Position numbers and translations under genes: made by a program. From Hanleya hanleyi (Eukaryota; Mollusca; Polyplacophora; Lepidopleurida; Hanleyidae): 64,000 nt of DNA. Positions 11,490-23,873 of the stretch are shown here, piece after piece. Every line of letters begins with the position of its first letter. Positions within the stretch are counted from its first letter, which is position 1. The DNA lies in the NCBI GenBank assembly GCA_036873755.1, contig JAVTVY010018690.1, forward strand, positions 18,787-82,786, in the 5' to 3' direction. Under the pieces are notes generated by a model. The model was given only the letters and a program-made list of their open reading frames with translations, was not told the DNA's origin and searched no databases.

Positions 11490-14465
11490 CAGCATATCGA
11501 TGGAACGTATAGCAAAAGCATATATCATTGAGGGAAGTATAGCAGAAGCATATCTCAGTGAGAGAATTATAGCAGAAGCATATATCATTGAGAGAAGTAT
11601 AACAGAAGCATATATCATTGAGAGAAGTATAGCAGAAGCATACATCATTGACAGAAGTATAACAGAAGCATATATCATTGAGAGAAGTATAGCAGAAGCA
11701 TATATCATTGAGAGAAGTATAACAGAAGCATATATCATTGAGAGAAGTATAGCAGAAGCATATATCATTGACAGAAGTATAACAAAAGCATATATCGTTG
11801 AGAGAAGTGTAGCAGAAGCATACATCATTGAGAGAAGTATAACAGAAGCATACATCATTGAGAGAAGTATAACAGAAGCATATATCATTGAGAGAAGTGT
11901 AGCAGAAGCATACATCATTGAGAGAAGTATAACAGAAGCATACATCATTGAGAGAAGTATAACAGAAGCATATATCATTGAGAGAAGTATAACAAAAGCA
12001 TATATCATTGAGAGAAGTGTAGCAGAAGCATACATCATTGAGAGAAGTATAACAGAAGCATATATCATTGAGAGAAGTATAACAGAAGCATATATCATTG
12101 AGAGAAGTGTAGCAGAAGCATACATCATTGAGAGAAGTGTAGCAGAAGCATACATCATTGAGAGAAGTATAACAGAAGCATATATCATTGAGAGAAGTAT
12201 AACAGAAGCATATATCATTGAGAGAAGTATAGCAGAAGCATATATCATTGAGAGAAGTGTAGCAGAAGCATACATCATTGAGAGAAGTATAACAGCAGCA
12301 TATATCATTGAGAGAAGTGTAGCAGATGCATATATCATTGAGAGAAGTGTAGCAGCAGCATATATCATTGAGAGAAGTGTAGCAGAAGCATATATAATTG
12401 AGAGAAGTATAGCAGAAGCATATACCATTGAGAGAAGTATAGCAGCAGCATATATCATTGAGAAAAGTATAGCAGAAGCATATACCATTGAGAGAAGTAT
12501 AGCAGAAGCATATATTATTGAGAGAAGTGTAGCAGAAGCCTATATCATTGAGAGAATTATAGCAGAAGCATATATCATTGAGAGAAGTATAGCAGTAGCA
12601 TATATCATTGAGAGAAGTAAAGCAGAAGCATATATCATTGAGAGAAGTATATAGTACAAGCATATATCATTGAGAGAATTATAGCAGAAGCATATATCAT
12701 TGAGAGAAGTATAGCAGAAGCATATATCATTGAGAGAAGTATAGCAAAAGCATATATTATTGAGAAAAGTGTAGTAGAAGCATATATCATTGAGGGAAGT
12801 ATAGCAAAAGCATATATCATTGAGAAAAGTGTAGCAGAAGCATATATCATTGAGAGAAGTGTAGCAAAAGCATTATGCCACTGAGGGAAGCATAGCAAAA
12901 GCATATATCATTGAGGGAAGTATAGCAGAAGCATATATCATTGAGAGAAGTATAGCAGACGCATATATCATTGAGAGAAGTATAGCAGAAGCATATATCA
13001 TTGAGAGAAGTATAGCAGAAGCATATATCATTGAGAGAAGTATAGTAGAAGCATATCATTGAGAGAATTATAGCAGCAGCATATATCATTGAGAGAAGTA
13101 TAGCAGCAACATATTTCAGTGAGAGAAGTATAGCAGAAGCAGATATTGTTGAGAGAAGTATATAGTAGAAGCATATATCATTGAGAGAAGTGTAGCAGAA
13201 GCATACATCATTGAGAGAAGTGTAGCAGAAGCATACATCATTGAGAGAAGTATAACAGAAGCATATATCATTGAGAGAAGTATAACAGAAGCATATATCA
13301 TTGAGAGAAGTATAGCAGAAGCATATATCATTGAGAGAAGTGTAGCAGAAGCATATATCATTGAGAGAAGTATAACCGCAGCATATATCATTGAGAGAAG
13401 TGTAGCAGATGCATATATCATTGAGAGAAGTGTAGCAGCAGCATATATCATTGAGAGAAGTGTAGCAGAAGCATATATAATTGAGAGAAGTATAGCAGAA
13501 GCATATACCATTGAGAGAAGTATAGCAGCAGCATATATCATTGAGAAAAGTATAGCAGAAGCATATACCATTGAGAGAAGTATAGCAGAAGCATATATTA
13601 TTGAGAGAAGTGTAGCAGAAGCCTATATCATTGAGAGAATTATAGCAGAAGCATATATCATTGAGAGAAGTATAGCAGTAGCATATATCATTGAGAGAAG
13701 TAAAGCAGAAGCATATATCATTGAGAGAAGTATATAGTACAAGCATATATCATTGAGAGAATTATAGCAGAAGCATATATCATTGAGAGAAGTATAGCAG
13801 AAGCATATATCATTGAGAGAAGTATAGCAAAAGCATATATTATTGAGAAAAGTGTAGTAGAAGCATATATCATTGAGGGAAGTATAGCAAAAGCATATAT
13901 CATTGAGAAAAGTGTAGCAGAAGCATATATCATTGAGAGAAGTGTAGCAAAAGCATTATGCCACTGAGGGAAGCATAGCAAAAGCATATATCATTGAGGG
14001 AAGTATAGCAGAAGCATATATCATTGAGAGAAGTATAGCAGACGCATATATCATTGAGAGAAGTATAGCAGAAGCATATATCATTGAGAGAAGTATAGCA
14101 GAAGCATATATCATTGAGAGAAGTATAGTAGAAGCATATCATTGAGAGAATTATAGCAGAAGCATATATCATTGAGAGAAGTATAGCAGCAACATATTTC
14201 AGTGAGAGAAGTATAGCAGAAGCAGATATCGTTGAGAGAAGTATATAGTAGAAGCATATATCATTGAGAGAAGTATATCAGCAGCATATATCATTGAGAG
14301 AAGTATAGCAGTGCAGCATATATCATGGAGAGAAGTATAGCAGAAGCCTACACACTAATGTATCAAGAGAGATACAGCAGAAGCATACAGGTAAGTATAT
14401 CGAGATAAGTATAGCAGAAGGATACAGACAAGTATATCATTGAGAGAAGTATAGCAGCAGCATGA
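11490..14465. repeat. 30-bp satellite, close to 100 units
   Basis: Unit of 30 bases, typically GAAGCATATATCATTGAGAG followed by AAGTATAGCA, with A/G and GAA/GCA variants. A higher-order duplication of 1083 bp is marked by the irregular CATTATGCCACTGAGGG unit at 12871 and again at 13954. Because 30 is divisible by three and the unit lacks stops in three frames, it yields ORFs of 384 codons (plus) and 404 and 354 codons (minus); none begins with coding-type sequence outside the array, so I treat them as by-products. The array decays after 14290. Confidence 0.95.
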
Positions 14466-14594
14466 GGCAGAAGATTATCAAGTGAAGTAAACTCTTCATG
14501 TGTAACATGTTCACAGCTTAAATATCTGAAGTGAAGAACTTCACAGCCTTCATGGATGTATGGTAGAAGGGTGCACAACATATCACAGTCTTAA

Positions 14595-15069
14595 GGTGAA
14601 ATGCATTTCATGTTTTCCTTTTCATGGGCCATTTAATGATTGAAATGTCAGCCTAACTACTTCATTTGGTTTTATTTGAAGTATTTTGACTCCTAGTAGC
14701 TTTTGAAAAGTGCTTCGAGGTTGGTATCTCAAGCCAGGCCGATTTCAGTAATGAAATCCGCATCGCTTATCTGCCCTTGTTTGACGATGGTTTGTGACGT
14801 CACTTCAGATCACCTGGTCGGTCGTCAATACTTGTAATGTTCAGTCTCCGGGCGGCTGGTCTGACGTGACGTCACAATCAAGGAAAGATAAGCGATGACG
14901 CTTTGTAAATCTGAATTCAGCTGGGTTAGGGGTACCAACTTTTTAAAAGATTCTAGCAGACAAGATAATTCAAATTAATCCAAGTGAAGAAGATATTCTG
15001 GTATTTCTATCATTATTCAACCAATATTAAATGTAAAACGGAGAATTTAAAAACCTTTGCATTTCACCT
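14595..15069. mobile_element. MITE family M1, copy A
   Basis: Flanked by TTAA (14591-14594 and 15070-15073) with inverted ends GGTGAAATGCA. Inner arms also pair: CGCATCGCTTATCTGCC at 14760 against AAAGATAAGCGATGACG at 14884, with TGACGTCAC on both sides. No coding capacity. A second copy in reverse orientation ends at 17467. Confidence 0.7.
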
Positions 15070-15240
15070 TTAAACATATGATGGGAGTTTAATGAAGAGA
15101 ATACCGAACCTCATAGAAACTGGAAGTATGACCACAAAAAAATCAACAACCACATGATAAAATTACAGCAATGTTGAAAGTTCAGTTACATCACAGTAGT
15201 TGTGCAGAAGTTTATACCGGTACTTCGTTTTGGTAACGGT

Positions 15241-16345
15241 AGATCCTTTTTGCCCGAAGGATATTGTTGTCATCATGTATGTCCGTTCGTCCATCTCCGT
15301 TTTCTTGTTACCACCATATCTCTAGAATGACTATGCCTAGGAATACCAAACTTACATCACAGATGCATATGGTCACAGACCAGAAGCCTATTGAAAATCA
15401 GCAAGATTGAGCCATATTTTCCCAGGTCACCAGGTCAAACTGTGATGATGAATTGATTGTTACCACCATGTCTCAAACATGACTATGTCTAGGAGCACCA
15501 CCTTGCTTCATATATGAATATGGCCTTAAAGCAGAAGCGTATCGAAAATTGATTAGATTGACCTATTTTTCAGGGTCACTGAGTCAAATTTGTCCATTCA
15601 TCTCTGGCTGCTTATTACCACTATATTTTAAATGTGATAAGGCCTAGGCTTACTGAACCTACACTAGACACACATCAGGTCATGGACTACAGTCGAAATT
15701 GCTCTTGCGGTATTATCATTATGTACGTACATATGTTCACCTGTCGTTGTTTTCTCATTTCCATCATATCTCAAGACTGAATATGCCTAGGTATACAAAT
15801 CTTACATCACACATGCATGTGGTCACGAAACAGTAGCCTAATGAAAATCGGTGATATCGACCAGTTTTTTGGGGTTACCAAGTCCATTCATGTCAATTTG
15901 CCATCATGTAATTATCTGAAAAATGACTGCCTCGGAGCATGAAACCGGCATAACACTTGCTTGTGATCATAGAGCAGAAGTCTATCACAAAGTGAGATTG
16001 AGCTATTGTTTGGGGGTCACTGGTTGTTCCTTTCATTACCTATTGGGTTTTAACAACCATAACTCAAAATTGATCATACCTAGGCTAACTGACCTGACAC
16101 TGGACACATACGTGCGCTTCAACCAAAATTGGCATTGAAGTATTGTGATCATGTGTGTACGTACATATTATAAATATCATGTCCAACTATGTCTATCATT
16201 ACCACCAAGTCTCAGGGATATACAGGACTACCAAACTTAAGTCACATAGAAATGTGATCATGGTACAGTAATCTTATGAAACCTTGTCAGATTAACCTAT
16301 AATATCTGATTCACTACTAGGTTAGATTGTCAATTACTTGTTGTC
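15241..16345 (+). mobile_element. Hairpin-headed element with diverged tandem core
   Basis: Head GATCCTTTTTGCCCGAAGGAT can fold on itself and is followed by TGTCCGTTCGTCCATC. The core repeats loosely every 200-300 bases: the phrases TTACCACCATATCTC, GACTATGCCTAGG, CTTACATCACA and CAGAAGCCTAT recur at about 15310, 15460, 15600, 15770 and 16080. The right end is not sharp. The 71-codon ORF at 15923 falls in the core and is not a gene. Confidence 0.6.
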
Positions 16346-17130
16346 ATCAACTGATTCTTCTTCAACAAGGGCCCTATTTTAATACTGCCAAGGGGTTCTC
16401 AATGCTTTGCATGGTTCATGTTGTGTATCCTAACATCTAACAGTTGATAGTTTTGGTCCTATACTTTATGACAGACAAGCAAATGTTACATTTAATGACA
16501 TATGACACTCACATTATGTTCCAATACAAATAGTGAACACATGTTGAGGCACAAAGTGTTTTCTGTATTTTTTGCCCTCCCCCCCCCCTCATTAGCCCCA
16601 ATTTAATTGGGTTAAGAATATTATTATTGTAACAATTGTGAGATCATCTGATCCATCAATGTCATGATTCTGTAATTACTGGATATCAACCGGCATCAAA
16701 TGGCCACGATTATTACATTTTGTGCATACAAATATTCTAATCATCAACTTGTTGAATGAAATTGGCAGAATTGTTTTGTGAGTTTTGTAGTTGGCAGTGT
16801 TTCACATTGGTTATCTCTCAGTTTTTTGTGGTATCAATGTCGCCAGTTTAATTTTATTTTCTCCTGATGTGGTGTATGATTGTGCAAGTTTATTATTACG
16901 AATTAACAGGTCAAGGCTCAACAAGGTGAAACCCTTTCCTATACTCAAACTTCAGATGTAGTGAGTTACATACCGACAACTGGCCATACCATACTTACTA
17001 TGTATGCCATACTATATCAAACCATACTGTTCCACATCATGTCATACCATACCATGCCATGTACTTCAAATTCCTTTCAGTATTGATGTCGGTCTATCTA
17101 CATTTGTGTACTTAATATTATTTTATTTAA
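16346..17130. other. No gene; short CATAC-rich patch
   Basis: Non-coding. A patch at 16978-17065 is rich in ACCATAC and CATACTAT variants, a degenerate simple repeat. Nothing else assigned. Confidence 0.4.
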
Positions 17131-17139
17131 ATTTTGTTT

Positions 17140-17467
17140 TGTCTGCTAGAAACTTTTAAAATGCTGATATCCAAAGCCCAGCTAGATTTAGATTTACAAA
17201 CCGCCATCGCTTACCTTTCCTAGATTCTGACTTTACATCAGACCAGCGGCCCAAAGACTGAACATTACCAGTATTAATGTCAGGCCAGCACAAATGAATG
17301 TCAAACAAGGGGAGATAAGTGATGCAGATAATCGGGGTTGAGATGTCAACTTTGGAGCCCTTTTCAAAATACTTGAATTAAAACCAAATCAAGTAGATAA
17401 GCTGATATTTCTATCATTAACTTACAAAGATTATAAAAAGGAAAACATAAAAAACTCTTTGCATTCA
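17140..17467 (-). mobile_element. MITE family M1, copy B (reverse orientation, one end lost)
   Basis: Reverse complement of copy A over CTGCTAGAAACTTTTAAAA, GCCCAGCTAGATTTAGATTT, CATCGCTTACCTTTCC and TAGATAAGCTGATATTTC. Its terminal TTTGCATTTCACC-like end is broken by the hAT-like insertion at 17468 and resumes at 18358. Confidence 0.6.
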
Positions 17468-18357
17468 CAGGCCTCGAAAATTGGTTCATTGACGTAACCG
17501 GAAAATCGGTTACGGTAATTTTGTCTTACGTAACCTATTGTCGGTTACGATGTTAATTTTTACGTAATCAATTGGTTTCGCAAAACGGTTACGTAATTAC
17601 AACAGTGCGCCGTCAACCAGTACCGTACAACTCAACTCGGGAGTAATGTAAGAATGTGCACAGCACGTGGTCAGCGACTGAACAGACAAATGAGTTAACA
17701 TACGGGAATGGGATTGTACACGTAAATCGCTTCCACCATTCATGATTGGCTATTGTGACTCTGGCTGTATAATTCATTCACCATTTCCTTCTGATTCCAT
17801 TGAAATCCCGATCGAAAAGTCTGAGAAGTTGAACACGCCGCCTGCAAATTTAGAGATGGCGGAAGTGACAACGAGTGTTAACCGCAAGCTCCGCGCTCCG
17901 AGATAATTCCTCCGCGAGGAGCTTCGCATGCCACCTCTGCTGCTAGCTCCGTGCAGATCTTTCCACGGAGCAACAACCTCGGAGCGAGGAGGCTTGCGGG
18001 TAACACTTACATTCCAACTTGTTCAAGTTTGATAATGCTGTTTCCTGGCCGCAATTGGTTTATTATGCCTGCCCTGAACCGAGGATAGACAAAACACTCT
18101 GTGCAAGTGGTAGTCTACAAATTCGATACAGACATGGTCGAGTTTGCGACTTTGTTTCGCTTTTAAAACATGCTGAAAGACACACATCATGTGGTTAAAG
18201 TTTGCACAGTGGACAGACAGAGAAGGGGTTGGAACTTTTGTTACCAGAACACATGTTCAAGAAGCGCATTCACGTAACCGATTTTTCGTTCTGGCCATTT
18301 CGGATTTGCGTAACCGACACGCGAACGATCGTTTGGTTCGCACCAAATTTCGAGGCC
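17468..18357. mobile_element. hAT-like non-autonomous element with 8-bp target duplication
   Basis: Begins CAGGCCTCGAAAATTGG and ends CCAAATTTCGAGGCC, flanked by the direct repeat TGCATTCA at 17460-17467 and 18358-18365. hAT elements make 8-bp duplications and often start CAGG. Sub-terminal GTAACC and GGTTACG motifs recur on both sides (17497-17590 and 18270-18320), typical of transposase-binding sites. The interior has a CpG-rich island at 17880-18000 with inverted CGCGGAGG and GCTCCG phrases. No transposase frame. The last two bases of the right end are shared with the duplication, so the boundary could shift by 2. Confidence 0.7.
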
Positions 18358-18398
18358 TGCATTCAACTTGATCAGTCCTCAATTTCTGGGTTTTTTTT

Positions 18399-19079
18399 AC
18401 CCCTCGGCCATTTTGGCCTCGCGGGGTATTGTCGTCGCCATGTACATCCGTCCGTACGTCCGTCCGTTACCGCATTTTAGGCAAAACCGCTTGAGACACA
18501 ACCGCCAAATTTTCAACACTTATTTATCTAGTGCTAAACCAGACGCCTATCGAAAGTGGCTCCCCTCGGCCCATATTTTACAGAGTTCTGCCCCTTTACA
18601 GATATATTACTTTCTATTTCTGTCCTATATGCCTGAATGTAACCAGCTATATCTGCAGAACTGTTTTCGGTATAGCTACTATATTTTGGACACTTATTTA
18701 TATTGTTGTATTCTAAAAGTCAACAAAGGATTACTCGCCTCGGCTTATGGAGTTATGCCCCTTTCTGATGTAATAATCTCCGATTTTATTATTTGTAGCT
18801 GAATGTACAAGTTATTTCTGCAGATCTGTGTTAGGTACAGCTTATTCGTCTCGGTTCTTATTTTACAGAGTGCTAAGTCAGACGCCTATCGAAAGTGGCT
18901 CACCTCGACCCATATTTTACAGAGTTATGCCCTTTTACAGATATATAATTTTTCTATTTCTGTCCTATATGCCTGAATGTAACTAAGTACCAGTATATCT
19001 TGATCATCTCACATAGAACTATCTCTTCCCCAATTCACACTACACATGGGTCTCAATCACTTGGGGAAAGCCGAGGGGT
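18399..19079 (+). mobile_element. Hairpin-headed element with two core units
   Basis: Ends ACCCCTCGGC (18399) and GCCGAGGGGT (19079) are exact inverted repeats. The head CCTCGGCCATTTTGGCCTCG folds, followed by GTCCGTACGTCCGTCCG. The core phrase GACGCCTATCGAAAGTGGCT and the next hundred bases occur twice, at 18542 and 18879. The 144-codon frame at 18368 is core sequence read by chance. Confidence 0.75.
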
Positions 19080-20339
19080 TTTGATTAGATCAATCTCATG
19101 TTTATCATTGACAGACACATTTTGATATCTTCTCAACCCATTTTTATTTATTCTTCAGTAATATGTCTAGTTAGATAACTAGATCACTAGATTTGCCTGT
19201 ATTTACATATGGAGAGAAAGTCCTTAAAAGATAAGAAATACCAAATCTGGGATAACTACATGTATCATTGCTGTTGCCCAATGAGGTTTTTTTAATATTT
19301 ATTTCAATTACATTGGACTGGTTGCCGTGAAATCAAGTATAGTTAGATTAGGAATGTTTTTGGTGTTACATGCACTTCTTAAGTGAGCAAAGTTCATTTA
19401 AACTAAGAAGACAATTGTATTAAATATTCAGAATGCACATTTTGGACATGTTTAATTGTCATGAATTTGTTTCAGTTTGACCTAACTTCAGTACACGACA
19501 CATAGCTGGGGGGCAAAGCCAGTTATTGCCAACAATTGTTTATTATTAGATGACTGTTTAGGTTGATTTAGTGTATGTACTTTCCCAGGAAACTCGAAAT
19601 ACATTTTTTGTATATGCTGGTTCAATATTTCTATCCTCAAACACTAACCGGAAAAGACGAAACTTTACAATTTTAGCGGTCATGATAGGTCCTAAAATTA
19701 TCGTGAAATTCTGTTAGTTTAAGAGTATTTTTATTTCCATGAAATTTATTCAAATGAAAACAGACGAAGCCAATATTAACTTCTCTCTCAACATACAAAC
19801 AATCTTTGAACAAATTGGATGTGGTCGAGTAATTATTGTGAATAATAATCAATATGATAGCTATTAATTAATGCTTGTAACACAAGAAAGCATGCATTAT
19901 GTACATGGCATAGAGTGACAAACTTTAGAAATTGATTGAGATTAATAAACAACCAGTTCGACCGATAAAATCTTAAACAACTAGTTGTCTTGAATATGAA
20001 TTATTATAGTAGTAATAGTGATATTACTATAACTGGTTAGAATGTGGAGATCATAGAGAAATCACTAAACATCAGAGTGTGAATTTGTGAAATTGTATCA
20101 ATTTCTGGAGTACGCTTCTCTGCAGGTGCATTACTTTCTATCAAATTTAATTGTGCTTGAAAGAAATTACCACACTTTTTGTTGTTATCATAATTTTGGC
20201 CAATTCTGACCTGGGCATTGTGGAACAATCATACTTAGGAATGGTTATTGGTAGAGTGGAAAAAAAAATGTCATGAGAACATTAGCATTTATTTTTTAAT
20301 GTCTCCCAAATTAAATTACGAGCAAATTTATTGGATAGA
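19080..20339. other. No recognised feature
   Basis: AT-rich non-coding DNA. A minus ORF of 63 codons at 20037 has no supporting signals. Confidence 0.4.
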
Positions 20340-20765
20340 CTGAATGCGACCCAGATCTTATCGTAGATTGATGGTATTGTTGCTCACATGGACCCAAAGA
20401 GCCTATTGGCATTGCAGGGTTGAAGGTCAAGGTCGCAGCACCCTAGAAAGTTAAAAGTATGCATGTAGCACTCCTGCTTATCAGGAGAATGTCAAAAGGT
20501 CAAGATCACAGAAGGCCAAAACTAAACATATCTATATCTGGATAATGGGTTCGATTTCATCTGAGCTCATGAAATGTCACATGTATGTTGCCGATGAAAA
20601 CTGTTGATTTGAGAAGAAGTTTGATGATTTGAGGTCAAAAGGTTGAAGGTGAATTTGTCCAAAATTCTAAGCTAACATCTGACATAATTTAATGCCATTA
20701 TCATACATGTATATGGTGAAGCATATGTGTTGGATACATTGCCTATTGGCTGTAGAGATATTACT
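20340..20765 (+). repeat. Diverged core of a tandem-core repeat
   Basis: Contains GTTGAAGGTCAAGGTCGCAG and AAAGGTCAAGATCACAGAAG about 100 bases apart and CTCATGAAATGTCACATGTATG, phrases of the core type seen in hairpin-headed repeats. No head or matching ends were found. Confidence 0.4.
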
Positions 20766-20767
20766 AT

Positions 20768-21126
20768 AAAGCCCGGCGCACACAAGAGATATCAGCTGAG
20801 CTAGCGGCCTCCATTGCCTGTCAGCTCAGGGGCTAGCTCTCGTGCGGTTTCAGCGCACACGGTGAGCAAAAGTTTCACAAAATTGATTTCAGTTCCCGCA
20901 TAACGTCTTCTTCAAGTCCATTTTGAAAAGTCGTGCGTATGAATCGAGTGAAAATAACATGCGATTCATCGCGAGGCGAAATTATCAAACAAGTTTGATA
21001 TTTTATCCCCGGCCTCGCGAGGCCAAAAATTCACCAAAAACTGCCCGCACACAAGAGCTAGCCCCTGAGCTGACAGGCAATTGAGGCCGTCAGCTCAGCT
21101 GATAGCTCTCATGTGCGCCAGGCTTT
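20768..21126. mobile_element. Foldback MITE with 80-bp arms
   Basis: Left arm AAAGCCCGGCGCACACAAGA and right arm ending GTGCGCCAGGCTTT pair over about 80 bases, including TATCAGCTGAGCT, GGCCTC and TGCCTGTCAGCTCAGGGGCT. The arms are bordered by TA (20766-20767 and 21127-21128), which would suit a TA-targeting element. The loop holds a second short inverted repeat around GGCCTCGCGAGGCC. Confidence 0.75.
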
Positions 21127-21364
21127 ATATGTTAAAGTGTAAATGTGGTACTTTACAAGTTTCAAGATAATCAACTAAATTATAGGATTTATACTGGGCT
21201 TTCTGTTTTATGGCTTTAATTTTGACAATTTCAATGTCATTAATGCTGTTCTAGAGCACAGCGCCACAAGCATGTCAGAAGTTGTGACTTCATTAGGGGA
21301 CGATTAACAGTGTCACAATGTTACATTGTGAGGAACCTAAACCTATTCCACTCTCGGTATTGCC

Positions 21365-21485
21365 AACACGTCCCACTGACAGTGCAGGACGCACGAAGTA
21401 TGACTTCATTAACATCATGTTTTGACATCAAAAGGGACCGTGAAGTCTCTCTTACTTTAGAAAGCTGGTTTTTAATCCTCTTAAC
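21365..21485 (+). repeat. Interspersed repeat R3, copy 1
   Basis: Shares CAGTGCAGGACGCACGAAGT, CATTAACATCAT and GACATCAAAAGGGACC with 55905-56015. Both copies also continue into a similar CTCTC and AAAGCTG region. Function unknown. Confidence 0.6.
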
Positions 21486-21541
21486 CAGTATACAAGTGAA
21501 ATATTGAGAAAATCTGTATTATGATTTGTTATTCACATCAT

Positions 21542-22711
21542 TATGCCCCCCCTCTAATTAGAGGGGGGGCATATAGCGATCGCTTTGTCCGTCCGTCTGT
21601 CGATCCATCCGTCTGTCCGTCCGAATTTCTTGTCCGCGCGATATCTCGGTTAATATTTGATGGACAGGATTGAAACTTGTATGGAATGTGGCCAGTGCCT
21701 CGTAGTTGTGCAGCGTAGAGTTTTTTCCGAGTTCCGGTATAATTTTCAAGAGTTATGGCCCTTTTTCTGAAATCTCTGTGAATGGGACTTGTCCGGGCTG
21801 GATCTTGGTTAATATTGTATGGACAAGTATGAAATTTGCATGATACGTGGCCAGTGCCCCACAGTTGTGCAGCGTAAAGTTTCTCCCCGTTTCGCTTATA
21901 TTTTCAAGAGTTATGGCCCTTTGTTCCTGAAATCTCTGTGAATTAGGACTTGTCCAGGCTGGATCTTGGTTAATATTGTATGGACAATTATGAAACTTGC
22001 AGGGTATGTGGTCAGTGCCCTGTAGTTGTGCAGCGTGATGTTTCTCCGCGGTTCGCATATATTTTCAAGAGTTATGGCCCTTTGTTCATCAAGTCTTTGT
22101 GAATTGGGACTTGTCCGGCTTGATCTAGGTTAATATTGTATGGACAAGTATGGAATTTGCATGATATGTGGTCAATGCCCCATAGTTGTTCAGCGTGAAG
22201 TTTCTCTGCTTTCGGTTATATTTTCAAGAGTTATGGCCCTTTGTTCATCAAACCTAAGTGAATGGGATATATTTATTTGTCCAGACTGGATCTCAGTCCA
22301 TAACTGATTTGGACTTGGAAAATGGCTATGAAATTGTTATTCTACATTCCAAAGCAGTCCACATAGGTCCTGAAGTATGAAATTGCCCCAAAAAGAGTGA
22401 ATTGGGTGCAAAATTCAAAGTTCACGATCGCTTCATAATTTCACCACAATATACTCTCAAGGAATGTAGGTCTCATAACCAGGTCACATTTTTGGATTTG
22501 GCGAAAGCACCCGGGCGACCATCTTGCATCAAAACATTGTATTATTACTTAGTGGTCGATACTGGGTATATGTATTATGCGAGGCATGCCGAAAAAAGTG
22601 AATGAAACAGAATTTTTATAATTATCCAAATTAGGCCTCCACAGACCAATGCAGAACAGAACAATGGCGGGGCAGAGTCAGATTACAGCGGAAAGGGGGG
22701 GGGGGGGCATA
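21542..22711 (+). mobile_element. Hairpin-headed element with 150-bp core repeats
   Basis: Starts TATGCCCCCCCTCTAATTAG with a perfect 15-base-arm hairpin and ends GGGGGGGCATA, mirroring the start. GTCCGTCCGTCTGTC follows the head. The core phrases GGACTTGTCC, TTAATATTGTATGGACAA, GTTGTGCAGCGT and TTTTCAAGAGTTATGGCCCT recur four or five times between 21600 and 22280. ORFs here read the core. Confidence 0.8.
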
Positions 22712-23494
22712 CAATTGAGCAATCTCTGATTGCTTCCTTGCTGTGTTATCTTTAATATGACATAACAAGTATCACAGTTACACTATGATAGAATAGGTCA
22801 ATTGAACTGATAGAACAATTAGATGAAGGTTGGCATACATGTGAAAATAACTCAGGTAATCTGCCAAATTTATTACCTTGTCCAAAAAAGCTTAGTGAGT
22901 AGATTAAAACTATAGACTTCATTGATCGATATATATATTCAATATTAATCATTGATGTTATTGAAAATATAAAAACCATAAATCAACTGCACCTAATTAC
23001 ACCAATTAGCAATATGCAAATACAGATGTATATTAAATGTATATATTATTTCTGGATACATAGGCTAATTCCAAGACTTAAATCCCCCTAAATGAACATT
23101 GAATAAGAAATCCAAATGAAAGTTAATTTAGCATTGTTAAAGTGCAACTTGCCTCTGTAAATCTTGCCTATGTGTTTAATTTCTATCAAGTTTGGATATA
23201 AACATGGTCAATATTTGAGTGAACTGTAGAATACAGTGTGTAAATGTTGCACTCTGCAGTTTTATTGTGGAACAGAACACTGGTCTCGACTCTTCTCTAA
23301 TGCTTGAATAACCTAGCTCATGTAAAGAAAAGGAATAAATATCCCCCCCCCCCCACTCCCCCCTCTAGTTTATTCTCCAACACTTGGCCAGAGTCGTAAA
23401 ATCAACAAGATGACATAACTTCACACTTTGTTTACATTCGTCATGTAGCCTGGTTCACTCAATTTGCATATCTATATATTTTTTGTCTCCGCAG
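22712..23494. other. No gene; polyC tract
   Basis: AT-rich DNA with a C-rich run at 23342-23367. Lies before candidate exon C; its end is the pyrimidine tract of that acceptor. Confidence 0.4.
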
Positions 23495-23642
23495 GCTTCA
23501 TCAGGTGTGCTTTGTTAACTCCATATTAGGTAATTTAAAGCACACAAATACAAATGAACCCCTGCTTGTTCCCTCTTGTCCCACCAATATTTGTCAATTC
23601 CCAGACAAGTGTCACTGTGTCAGACACATGTGGCAGACGTAA
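23495..23642 (+). CDS. Candidate exon C (possibly terminal) of the plus-strand gene
   Basis: After a good acceptor (TTTTTTGTCTCCGCAG at 23494) the frame required by exon B stays open for 48 codons to a TAA at 23640-23642. There is also an internal donor-like site TTAG|GTAATT at 23530 that would make a 35-nt phase-1 exon instead. The reading is Cys-rich near its end (CPTNICQFPDKCHC). An open run this short can occur by chance, and no polyadenylation signal sits close behind it, so this is tentative. It could equally be non-coding. Confidence 0.25.
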
Positions 23643-23873
23643 CTCAAATATGACCATGTAGCAATTGCCTTATTAATTCAATTACAAGTATGAAGTACGG
23701 TACAATTTTCCACTGACTAAGAAATGATCAAATTCAATACTTCTGAAAGTTTAAATTAATATTTTTTATAACTTTTCTGAACTAAAGTTTTCAGTGCTGT
23801 TTTCTGCGTAAATTTCAAGGATATCTTACTAAACTATAGTATCATTTTATGTCAAATTTTGAAATTGCCTTAA

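Noticed and set aside
11424..12663. Three overlapping ORFs of 354-404 codons on both strands
   Set aside because: All are the same 30-bp satellite read in frames without stops; a unit divisible by three makes this automatic, and there is no flanking coding sequence or splice logic.
12847..14172. Further repetitive minus-strand ORFs of 80-299 codons
   Set aside because: Continuation and 1083-bp duplicate of the same satellite.
14381..14400. Consensus donor-like CACAG/GTAAGT-type site at the end of the satellite
   Set aside because: It arises from the satellite unit and has no acceptor or open frame of matching phase upstream.
18202..18802. Overlapping plus ORFs of 92 and 144 codons
   Set aside because: They run across the hAT-like end and the hairpin-headed element; no protein family and they cross element borders.
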